Assembly: GCA_934394815.1 (NCBI GenBank)
Contig: CAKRRD010000033.1
Coordinates: 1-37,091 of the forward strand
Direction: 5' to 3'
Length of the DNA stretch: 37,091 bases
DNA from: an uncultured Acetatifactor sp.
GTDB lineage: Bacteria; Bacillota; Clostridia; Lachnospirales; Lachnospiraceae
Within the stretch, counting starts at the first letter, position 1, and every line of letters starts with the position of its first letter. Under the pieces are notes generated by a model. The model was not told where the DNA came from, did not search any database, and saw nothing but the letters and a program-made list of their open reading frames with translations. A program made the translations under genes and the position numbers. Positions 30,959 through 37,091 of this stretch are shown here, in pieces.

Positions 30959-30988
30959 TGGACAAATATAGGACTTTAGGGATACAAT
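30959..30988 (+). promoter_or_regulatory. Promoter of the DUF3048 lipoprotein gene
   Basis: TGGACA (30959-30964), 18 bp, TACAAT (30983-30988), ~60 bp before the ATG. Confidence 0.55.
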
Positions 30989-31046
30989 GTATTTTAGAGT
31001 GCCGGTCGAATGGTCGGTTAGAACAAACAGATGAAAGGAAGCATTC

Positions 31047-32183
31047 ATGAAAAAGAAAGTACTTGCAGCAATTTTGATTGCAGTAGGCGTTTTAACAGGA
31101 TGCGGAAATACAGAGCCCCTTGTTTCTCCGATCCAGACTGTGGAAGCAGAACCTATTGCTGGTGATATCAAGGAGACAGAACAGCCTGGTGCAACGGAGG
31201 CTCCTGTGGAGGAAGCAGCTCCGGAGCATTCCTACCGTAGTGAACTTACCAATGAGTGGATCGATGAGGATCTGAAGGATCAGCGTCCTATTGCCGTAAT
31301 GGTAGATAATGAGAGAACCGCACTGCCTCATTTCGGTACCGCAGATGCTGATATTGTATATGAGATCATGAACAGTACCCTGAATGACAGAATTACCCGT
31401 TTCATGGTAGTGGTAAAGGATTGGGATAAGATTGAGCAGCTGGGCAGTATTCGTAGTGCCCGCCCCACCAACTTCATGCTGGCAGCAGAGTGGAACGCAG
31501 TTCTGTGTCATGACGGTGGCCCTTACTTCATAAATGACTGGGCAGCCAGGGACTATTCCGCGAACTTCAGCGGCGGATTTGCCCGTTTCAGCAACGGTAA
31601 GGCAACTGAGTTTACCGAGTATATTACTTATGACAAGTATACCAACAGCCAGAAGGGCAAGACCTACGACGGCTTACAGCAGCGTTTTGCAAACTCTAAC
31701 TACACCACCACTTACAATGAGTACTATCAGGGCCCTCATTTCAAGTTCGCAGCCGGAGAAGTTAATTTCGATGACAGAAGCGATGCTGTCAGCGCAACGA
31801 CCATCGAACTTCCTTTCAAGCACAACGGTTCTACTCTGAAGTACAACGAAGAGACCGGAACTTACGACTATTATGAGTATGGTTCCGCCCACAAGGACGC
31901 TGATACCAATGCTCAGCTGACTTTCAAGAACGTTATTTTGCAGGATACCACCTTTGCTGATCTGGGTGAAGGCTATCTGATCTACAACGCTATCGATTCC
32001 GGACGTTCCGGATACTACATCACTGAGGGCAAGGCTATCGAGGTTACCTGGACCAAGTCTTCCGAGAATGCCATCACACATTATTATGATGTGCAGACCG
32101 GTCAGGAGATCGAGGTTAACACCGGTAAGACTTATATCTCTCTGATTCCTTCCGACGGCTGGAACAGTGTTGTAATCAAATAA
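31047..32183 (+). CDS. DUF3048 (YerB-like) lipoprotein
   Basis: 378-aa lipoprotein: MKKKVLAAILIAVGVLTGCGN has a classical lipobox (LTGC). After an acidic, disordered linker (~25-60) comes the DUF3048 domain: RPIAVMVDNERTALPHFGTADADIVYEIM, DRITRFMVV and SIRSARPTNFMLAAEWNAVLCHDGGP. A second, YerB C-terminal-like region (~200-378) includes YYITEGKAIEVTWTKSSEN and ends with a Tyr-Ile-Ser-Leu-Ile strand. The function of the family is not known; surface location is predicted. It has its own promoter and terminator. Codon use is more uniform than in its neighbours, suggesting high expression. Confidence 0.92.
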   Translation: MKKKVLAAILIAVGVLTGCGNTEPLVSPIQTVEAEPIAGDIKETEQPGATEAPVEEAAPEHSYRSELTNEWIDEDLKDQRPIAVMVDNERTALPHFGTADADIVYEIMNSTLNDRITRFMVVVKDWDKIEQLGSIRSARPTNFMLAAEWNAVLCHDGGPYFINDWAARDYSANFSGGFARFSNGKATEFTEYITYDKYTNSQKGKTYDGLQQRFANSNYTTTYNEYYQGPHFKFAAGEVNFDDRSDAVSATTIELPFKHNGSTLKYNEETGTYDYYEYGSAHKDADTNAQLTFKNVILQDTTFADLGEGYLIYNAIDSGRSGYYITEGKAIEVTWTKSSENAITHYYDVQTGQEIEVNTGKTYISLIPSDGWNSVVIK

Positions 32184-32210
32184 TGGATACCGAATAAGAG
32201 ATACCGGATT

Positions 32211-32250
32211 AGATCCCTTCCGCAGGCGTATGCCGCGGGAGGGATCTTTT
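32211..32250 (+). terminator. Rho-independent terminator after DUF3048 gene
   Basis: AGATCCCTTCCGC (32211-32223) pairs with GCGGGAGGGATCT (32235-32247), 13 pairs with one G-U, then TTT. Confidence 0.94.
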
Positions 32251-32339
32251 GTGTAGAGGAAAAGTGGAATTTACAGCAGTTGACCATTTTGCCATGATAA
32301 AAAACAAGTATTTCTGATGCCAAAATCCTAAAAACTTCG

Positions 32340-32368
32340 TGGAAAGCGCTGAAAAATTGCTCTATAAT
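32340..32368 (+). promoter_or_regulatory. Promoter of the MATE operon with possible LacI-type/cre half-match
   Basis: TATAAT (32363-32368) with TGGAAA 17 bp upstream (32340-32345). GGAAAGCGCTGAAA (32341-32354) matches cre at 11 of 14 positions and holds the palindrome AGCGCT. The -35 is poor and the cre match weaker than at 28719. Confidence 0.4.
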
Positions 32369-32419
32369 CTATTTTAGAAAATAAGAGAAAATAAATAAAA
32401 TTCTTTGGGAGTGATGGCA

Positions 32420-33802
32420 ATGAAAACTGCAAAAAAATATAATCCGGATCTTATATTACACGGAAACCTGATCCGGGCGATCCTGTCGCTGGCGGTTCCC
32501 GTGGTGATTAACAGCTTTTTACAGACCATGTATAACCTGACGGATACCTATTGGCTGGGGAAGATTGGTACAGAACAGCTGGCAGCAATCAATCTGGTAA
32601 CTCCGATGCAGAATATTATTACCAATTTCGGCGGCGGAATCACAGTGGCCGGTGCTGTTCTTATTGCACAGTATATAGGTGCCGGAGAAAAAGAGGATGC
32701 CCGATCCATGGCAAACCAGATTTTCGCCTGTGCCATGGGGTTTGCCGTGGTCTGTGCCGCGTTGTGTTTTCTGGGAACACCGGCTATTGTGAACTGGCTG
32801 GGTGCCGACGGCGGAACGGCCTATTACGCCAAAATTTATCTGCGGGTGGTCATCTGGGATATGCCCTTTTTGTACATGGTCAATATTTTTTCAGCGGTAC
32901 ATCAGGCCCAGGGAGATACGGTACGGCCCATGTTTTTGAATCTGGGTGGAATCACACTGAATCTGTTTCTGGACCCGTTTTTCATGATCATTCTGGATCT
33001 GGGGACTGCGGGTGCGGCGCTGGCCACACTGTTAGCGAAAGCAATTCCGGCCATAGTGGCATTCGGACTACTGTGCAGACAGGAGAATGATATCTGCCTG
33101 AACCGCAAATATATGCGTTTACAGAAGGAAAAACTGGGAATGATCCTTAAGATCGGCCTGCCTACTGCCATCGGCGGAAGTACCATGCAGCTGGGATTCC
33201 TGCTCATGAGTAAAAATGTATTTGTCTATGGAACGGAGGCGATGGCGGCATACGGTATCGGTAACAAGGTGAATGGACTGATTACGCTGCCTTCCAACGC
33301 CATCGGCTCGGCAACAGCTACCATCGTGGGACAGAACATGGGAGCGAAGCAGCCGGACCGGGCTGAAAAAGGATATCGTTTTTCCATGTGGATATCGGTT
33401 GTATTTCTATTCATAGGTGGTATGATCTTATCAAGAGATATGATCTCCACGGCGATTGTCAGAATCTTTTCCAAAGATGCGGAAGTTGTGGGTATGGCGG
33501 CGGACTTCTTAAGTGTTATGGCGCTCTGGTGCTTTACGAACGGTGTATACAATACGACATCGGGATTGTTTCAGGGGACCGGCCATACAGAAGTGACCAT
33601 GGCCATCGACGTGACCAGACTGTGGGTCTTCCGCTTCCTGACACTGTGGTTCTGCGAAAGTGTAATGCACATGGGTGTGCGCAGCGTCTGGTATTCCGTG
33701 GTGATCAGTAACGGCATTTCCGCGTTGATCCTGTATCTGCTGTATCGTTGCGGTATCTGGAAAAAGACGAGAATCAAGGTGGGAAAAGAAGAAGCCGCTT
33801 AA
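32420..33802 (+). CDS. MATE-family efflux transporter
   Basis: Twelve-helix multidrug/toxin extrusion protein, 460 aa, normally driven by Na+ or H+. Family features: LSLAVPVVINSFLQTMYNLTDTYWLG at the first helix, TVAGAVLIAQYIGAGE, and in the second half TAIGGSTMQLGFLLM and IGSATATIVGQNMGA. The ATG at 32420 is preferred because GGGAG sits 8 nt upstream; earlier in-frame starts (TTG 32405, ATG 32414) are on or against that site. The stop codon overlaps the AAGGAG of the next gene. Substrate unknown. Confidence 0.94.
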   Translation: MKTAKKYNPDLILHGNLIRAILSLAVPVVINSFLQTMYNLTDTYWLGKIGTEQLAAINLVTPMQNIITNFGGGITVAGAVLIAQYIGAGEKEDARSMANQIFACAMGFAVVCAALCFLGTPAIVNWLGADGGTAYYAKIYLRVVIWDMPFLYMVNIFSAVHQAQGDTVRPMFLNLGGITLNLFLDPFFMIILDLGTAGAALATLLAKAIPAIVAFGLLCRQENDICLNRKYMRLQKEKLGMILKIGLPTAIGGSTMQLGFLLMSKNVFVYGTEAMAAYGIGNKVNGLITLPSNAIGSATATIVGQNMGAKQPDRAEKGYRFSMWISVVFLFIGGMILSRDMISTAIVRIFSKDAEVVGMAADFLSVMALWCFTNGVYNTTSGLFQGTGHTEVTMAIDVTRLWVFRFLTLWFCESVMHMGVRSVWYSVVISNGISALILYLLYRCGIWKKTRIKVGKEEAA

Positions 33803-33810
33803 GGAGCGCC

Positions 33811-35013
33811 ATGGAGAAAAAGAGACCATATAAGAGAAGTTTTCGAATCTATATAAGCATCGCTGCAGTGCTTTTACTGTTTCAGGTCATTGCCTGGAAC
33901 AGTCGAGGCTTCAGCGATGCTTATATTGCCTATATTTTCCCCGTCTGGGTCAATACCTATGGCAGGCTTACGGGAATCTTCCCTTTTTCTGTGGGAGAAT
34001 GGATGATCGTGGCAGGACTTCTGGTGGTGCTGGCGGCAATTCTGCTGGGATGCAGTATGCTGTTTGAGGGATGTAGACGTTCGGAAAAGTACATACGGGG
34101 TGTAAAAGGCTATTTCCGATTTTTAGCATGGACATTACTTGCCGTATTTGCCATTATGACTCTGAATTGTACGATGATTTATCATGGTTCCACATTTCCG
34201 GAGAAATATTTCGGTGAAGAGGAAAGTGCCGGAGAGCAGACACAGCAGGAGCGCACGGAGGAATTGCTGCGGATCTACAACGATATTGTGACACATTGCA
34301 ACGAACTCAGTCTGGTGATGGAACGGGATGACAATGGTGCTGTGGTATACTCCGGTGGCGTGGACAGCCGGGGAAATGTGGTGGATATGGAGGATAAAGC
34401 CATTGATGTGATGCAGGGTCTGGGGAAAACCTATGGTCAGCTGGACGGCTATTATCCCAGACCCAAGCCCATGTTTTTCTCGGATTTTATGTGCCAGATG
34501 TATATGTGTGGATATTATTTTCCGTTTTCCATGGAGGCAAATTACAATGACGTTATGTATATTATGAAAAAACCGGCGACCATGTGTCATGAACTGGCTC
34601 ATATCCGGGGATATATTTATGAAGACGAGGCGAATTTTATTGCATTTCTGGCCTGTGTGGAATCGGACGATGCCATGTTTCAGTATGCGGGATACTTAAG
34701 TGTGCTTAATTATGTGGCCAACGATCTGTATAAGACGAGGCTGGCGGATCCCGACAGCTATGCATTGGCCAGGGAGGCAGTACGTCCTCTGCAATTATTG
34801 CAACAGGTGCAGGAAGACAATATCTTCGTCACAGAGGCGGAATGGGAGCGGATCAATGGGAAAGCTGTGGTAAATACAGAGACAGTGGACAGTGTTTCCG
34901 ATACTCTGACCAACGCTTCGTTAAAATTGAATGGTGTGTCGGACGGTATGGTCAGTTATAACCGTGTGGTGGAGCTTTTATTGCAATGGTACGGGGCAAA
35001 AGAGGACTTTTAA
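33811..35013 (+). CDS. DUF3810 membrane protein with HEXXH metalloprotease-like site
   Basis: 400-aa protein: a basic N-terminus, three membrane helices (~13-32, ~62-86, ~104-122), then a large extracytoplasmic domain. That domain has MCHELAHIRGYIYEDEANFIAFLAC with HELAH at 260-264 and a following Glu-Asp-Glu motif that would complete a zinc site. This is the DUF3810 pattern, whose function is unknown. The ATG at 33811 is set by AAGGAG (33801-33806), which overlaps the MATE stop, so expression is coupled to the transporter. No downstream terminator is clear. Confidence 0.88.
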   Translation: MEKKRPYKRSFRIYISIAAVLLLFQVIAWNSRGFSDAYIAYIFPVWVNTYGRLTGIFPFSVGEWMIVAGLLVVLAAILLGCSMLFEGCRRSEKYIRGVKGYFRFLAWTLLAVFAIMTLNCTMIYHGSTFPEKYFGEEESAGEQTQQERTEELLRIYNDIVTHCNELSLVMERDDNGAVVYSGGVDSRGNVVDMEDKAIDVMQGLGKTYGQLDGYYPRPKPMFFSDFMCQMYMCGYYFPFSMEANYNDVMYIMKKPATMCHELAHIRGYIYEDEANFIAFLACVESDDAMFQYAGYLSVLNYVANDLYKTRLADPDSYALAREAVRPLQLLQQVQEDNIFVTEAEWERINGKAVVNTETVDSVSDTLTNASLKLNGVSDGMVSYNRVVELLLQWYGAKEDF

Positions 35014-35076
35014 CCGGGCTATTTGTAGGAGATAGAGGAATAATTTCAAAAATTTAAAATTTTTTTGATTAAGTAC

Positions 35077-35105
35077 TTGACATTTGGACGAAATTTGTGT
35101 AGACT
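35077..35105 (+). promoter_or_regulatory. Promoter of the tRNA-Phe/tRNA-Gly unit
   Basis: Consensus TTGACA (35077-35082), 17 bp, TAGACT (35100-35105), with an A/T-rich stretch just upstream resembling an UP element. Confidence 0.8.
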
Positions 35106-35164
35106 ACGATTGTTGTGACGCAGAGCAGTCATGAAACAGGATTGCAGACAGGATTAAGTCGCGG

Positions 35165-35237
<73 letters not shown>

Positions 35238-35290
35238 TTTTCGCAGGACACCATTTCTTAAAATGGCCGCCCTGCTTCATATATAAACAT

Positions 35291-35361
35291 GCGGGTGTAG
35301 TTCAATGGTAGAACACCAGCCTTCCAAGCTGGATACGTGGGTTCGATTCCCATCACCCGCT
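35291..35361 (+). tRNA. tRNA-Gly (anticodon TCC)
   Basis: Acceptor GCGGGTG (35291-35297) pairs with CACCCGC (35354-35360), discriminator T. Anticodon stem-loop CCAGCCTTCCAAGCTGG gives TCC. T arm GTGGGTTCGATTCCCAT. CCA not encoded. Confidence 0.97.
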
Positions 35362-35374
35362 CTTTTTTATGGAT

Positions 35375-35410
35375 GCAGAGACCATGTGATGAACAGGTTT
35401 CTGCTTTTTT
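35375..35410 (+). terminator. Rho-independent terminator after tRNA-Gly
   Basis: GCAGAGACC (35375-35383) pairs with GGTTTCTGC (35396-35404), nine pairs with one G-U, followed by six T. Confidence 0.9.
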
Positions 35411-35469
35411 AATTTTCTGAAACTGGCGGTACGTTCGGTACGATTTCACATGAACTCATGATCAAAATA

Positions 35470-35497
35470 TCGACAACAATTTCCCATATGCTATACT
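35470..35497 (+). promoter_or_regulatory. Candidate promoter of the frameshifted unknown gene
   Basis: TCGACA (35470-35475), 16 bp, TATACT (35492-35497) with TGC immediately before it. Confidence 0.5.
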
Positions 35498-35558
35498 ACA
35501 AATAATCGTATTATCATTATCGCATTGTAAAATGAGAGAACAAAGGAAGGCGGAGTAG

Positions 35559-36175
35559 ATGGCTCTTTCAGGCGAAATTCGAAAAATACAAAATCCTGAG
35601 ACCAACTATGATAATCTTGCACATCGGTGGGAGTGGGAATTAGAGAAAGTTGCGGCAAGTAGTGGTTATGATTATTATCTTGATGACAGTGATGGGAAAT
35701 ATCATTACAGATATCGTCGCAATGCTGTAGCGGGACCGATTGGACTTTCCCTAGATTATGAAAGAAGGGTAACGGAAGTCAAAGTCCAGGGCTATAATCA
35801 AAGAGATTTGAAACGATATAATAAATTGACGAACTATAACCCGGGTTTCATCTGGCGTGGTTGGCCTGGGCGTGTCGACGATAATACAGAGTATATTCCT
35901 TTAGAGAATATGTGGCTTCTCTGTTTTCCGAGGAAGAAGAAGCAACGAAAGTAGCGCGGATCATAAAATCGTGTGGTGACGGTGGCTTTAAGAGATATAA
36001 AGTAGGTGTCCGGAGAATTACCGGTCCTGTCTATGTGGAAGAGTACGTTTCCAATGTAATACCCGGCAGGCTTCCCGGTTTTTTTGCAAATGGACGGGAA
36101 GAAGAATATGACGTTGCCTTCCGAACTGTCGGACGACAAGTGAAATATGCGGTGGAAGTCGACATCGCGTGGTAA
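35559..36175 (+). pseudogene. Unknown protein gene split by a -1 frameshift
   Basis: Two overlapping frames look like one ~205-aa gene. The first (35559-35954) begins MALSGEIRKIQNPETNYDNL and ends in a meaningless Lys/Arg tail (PRKKKQRK). The second, open before its GTG at 35912, reads REYVASLFSEEEEATKVARIIKS and continues to 36175 (GPVYVEEYVSNVIPGRLPGF, ending YAVEVDIAW). The frame step is -1, as expected from loss of one base somewhere around 35880-35915. No slippery heptamer is obvious. The protein is Tyr/Asn/Arg-rich, with no membrane segment or family that I recognise. Sequencing error is an alternative. Confidence 0.6.
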
Positions 36176-36208
36176 GGATAAGGGAGCTATATGTGGCATC
36201 CTTTTTTG
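36174..36208 (+). terminator. Likely terminator after frameshifted gene
   Basis: AAGGAT (36174-36179) pairs with ATCCTT (36198-36203), followed by more T (36204-36207). Six pairs with a long loop, so moderate. Confidence 0.5.
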
Positions 36209-36303
36209 CGTCGATAGGAAAATAGATTGATGGATGATAGGCAAAGTACTCCCCGGGCAGAGATAAAATAATTTATTTTTATTTAAGTAGAAAAAGAACT
36301 ATC

Positions 36304-36342
36304 TTATGGTATACTATAAATAAAGGATATCGATAGGAGGTG
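36304..36342 (+). promoter_or_regulatory. Promoter, operator-like dyad and strong SD of the VapB-like/PIN locus
   Basis: Extended -10 TGGTATACT (36307-36315) lies within a near-perfect 16-bp palindrome TTATGGTATACTATAA (36304-36319, two mismatched positions), a position suited to toxin-antitoxin autorepression. AGGAGGTG (36335-36342) precedes the antitoxin ATG by 5 nt. Confidence 0.55.
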
Positions 36343-36347
36343 TCACC

Positions 36348-36569
36348 ATGTTAGCAGCGGTTAAAGGCAGAATACAAGGAAATGTAGTTATTATTGATGA
36401 TGATATACAAGAGTATGATGGCACAGATGTTATTGTGACACTGTTAGGACAGCCACAGAAGAAAAAGAGAAAGCCATCTGTCGATTGGGACAGTTTTGTG
36501 GTTCCCAGTGAAAGAGGATGCAATGTCGATGAATACATGAAGGAGATGCGTGCGGATGACCGATTATAA
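36348..36569 (+). CDS. VapB-like antitoxin
   Basis: 73-aa small protein. The N-terminal ~35 residues (AAVKGRIQGNVVIIDDDIQEYDGTDVIVTLL) have the beta-strand rhythm of AbrB/VapB-like DNA-binding dimerisation domains; a Lys-rich linker and an acidic C-terminal segment (VDEYMKEMRADDRL) probably bind the toxin. The last 14 nt overlap the start of the PIN gene, the usual arrangement in vapBC. It appears intact although its toxin is frameshifted. Role assigned mostly from context. Confidence 0.75.
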   Translation: MLAAVKGRIQGNVVIIDDDIQEYDGTDVIVTLLGQPQKKKRKPSVDWDSFVVPSERGCNVDEYMKEMRADDRL

Positions 36570-36986
36570 CAAGGTGTTCCTGGATACTGCACCTTTCATT
36601 TATTTCATCGAAAAGGACAGTAACAATCCTCAATATTTCGCAATATGAAACAGTTTTTTGAGGAAGGATATCGGGAAAACAAAGAGTTTCTGACTTCTGT
36701 GATTACAATGGCTGAGTACTTTGTATTTCCATATCGCAATCAGAAGATGTCATATATAGATAATTTCCATCGACTGGTTGATACGTTGGACATGGAAATA
36801 ACAGAAGTGGATCAGGAGATAGCGAAGAAGGCTGCGCAGATCCGCGCACAGTATAAGAACTTTAAAGCAATGGATGCTTTACAACTGGCAACAGCTTGTG
36901 TAACCGGGTGTGATCTTTTCCTTACGAACGATAAACAATTAAAACAGTTTGCGGAAATAAAATGCGTGACTGTGGATGATTTATGA
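36556..36986 (+). pseudogene. PIN-domain (VapC-like) toxin broken by a one-base frameshift
   Basis: The N-terminal frame (36556-36648) reads MTDYNKVFLDTAPFIYFIEKD and stops at TGA after ~30 codons. The rest is in the -1 frame from an overlapping ATG at 36645 (MKQFFEEGYREN, through MAEYFVFPY and KAMDALQLATACVTGCDLFLTND, to 36986). The four acidic PIN positions are all present across the two pieces: D in FLDTAP, E in MAEYF, D in AMDAL, D in LTND. Restoring one A near 36642 would give one ~143-aa ribonuclease. The stop and start overlap as ATGA, so re-initiation could yield a split protein. A fresh pseudogene, or sequencing error, is likelier. Confidence 0.75.
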
Positions 36987-36989
36987 TAT

Positions 36990-37020
36990 AAAAGGGTGTC
37001 GCAAAAAACGACACCTTTTT
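36990..37020 (+). terminator. Rho-independent terminator after PIN gene
   Basis: GGTGTCG (36995-37001) pairs with CGACACC (37009-37015), extended by A-T and G-T pairs, followed by five T (37016-37020). Confidence 0.88.
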
Positions 37021-37023
37021 ATA

Positions 37024-37091
37024 GTTTGCGCGCCATGGGCGCGCTCTAATGGGTGAAAGTCCCGAACACGCCCAGATAGTGGGAAGTGTAT
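37024..37091 (+). mobile_element. 5' end of a probable group II intron, cut by the window edge
   Basis: Right behind the terminator's T-run comes structured sequence resembling domain I of a bacterial group II intron: GCGCGCC/GGCGCGC hairpin (37028-37044), then GGGTGAAAGTCCC (37051-37063), a conserved-looking motif of clostridial introns, then a compact stem ACACGCCC/GGGAAGTGT. Insertion directly after an intrinsic terminator is the known habit of group IIC introns. The exact 5' boundary (near 37024) and the reverse transcriptase lie outside what can be seen. Confidence 0.6.

Noticed and set aside
33748..33810. Longer form of the DUF3810 protein starting inside the MATE gene
   Set aside because: AAGGAG at 33801 points to the ATG at 33811; the upstream codons are an out-of-frame reading of the MATE C-terminus.
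35258..35449. Minus-strand 63-codon frame containing MGIEPTYPAWKAGVLPLNY
   Set aside because: It is the antisense of tRNA-Gly; this phrase is a well-known false protein produced by reading across tRNA genes.

Overview
The window looks like a chromosome segment from a motile, spore-forming Clostridia bacterium, most likely family Lachnospiraceae. Three things point there. A flagellin has D0/D1 ends typical of that family. The order hup-rqcP-yabP-yabQ-divIC-spoIIE-tilS-hpt-ftsH is the classic Firmicutes sporulation, division and housekeeping neighbourhood. Several proteins (DUF3048 lipoprotein, DUF3783, DUF3810, CotS-like kinase, PEGA lipoprotein) are common in that family. No call was checked by database search; names rest on motifs and remembered families.

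Layout. 1-1700: flagellin with its own terminator. 1771-2728 (minus): a HigBA-like toxin-antitoxin pair with an operator inside its promoter, followed by the tail of a decayed Rpn-type nuclease. 3015-11230: M3 oligoendopeptidase, membrane-anchored parvulin-type foldase, Cof-type HAD phosphatase, CCA-adding enzyme, CotS-like spore protein and PEGA lipoprotein. 11377-18315: HU, then RqcP, YabP, YabQ, DivIC, a short SpoIIE, TilS, Hpt and FtsH. I read candidate sigma-E promoters before yabP and the cotS-like gene, and a 21-bp-spaced, Spo0A-type promoter before spoIIE. 18316-18761: a gene-poor stretch with a candidate C-rich small RNA and the promoter of a GH13 glucosidase.

18762-22760: GH13 enzyme and a GT39-like membrane glycosyltransferase. 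22831-23028: tRNA-Tyr and tRNA-Leu with promoter and terminator. 23158-28566: unknown and membrane proteins, metallophosphoesterase, a possible 23-residue peptide, LysR regulator, LOG-family protein, and a minus-strand marR-tauE operon whose terminator lies inside the LOG gene. 28788-32183: PAS-(degenerate GGDEF)-EAL protein with a good CcpA-type site in its promoter, DUF3783 protein and DUF3048 lipoprotein. 32420-35013: MATE transporter translationally coupled to a DUF3810 metalloprotease-like membrane protein. 35165-35361: tRNA-Phe and tRNA-Gly. 35559-37091: a decaying accessory tail with a frameshifted unknown gene, a VapB-like antitoxin with a frameshifted PIN toxin, and the 5' end of what looks like a group II intron directly behind a terminator.

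The best leads are the candidate sRNA (18463-18575), the short peptide gene (25473-25544), the sporulation promoters paired with a SpoIIE that lacks its membrane domain, the cre-like site on the c-di-GMP phosphodiesterase, and the split PIN toxin next to the intron. I saw no CRISPR array, prophage module or clearly new multi-gene defence system.
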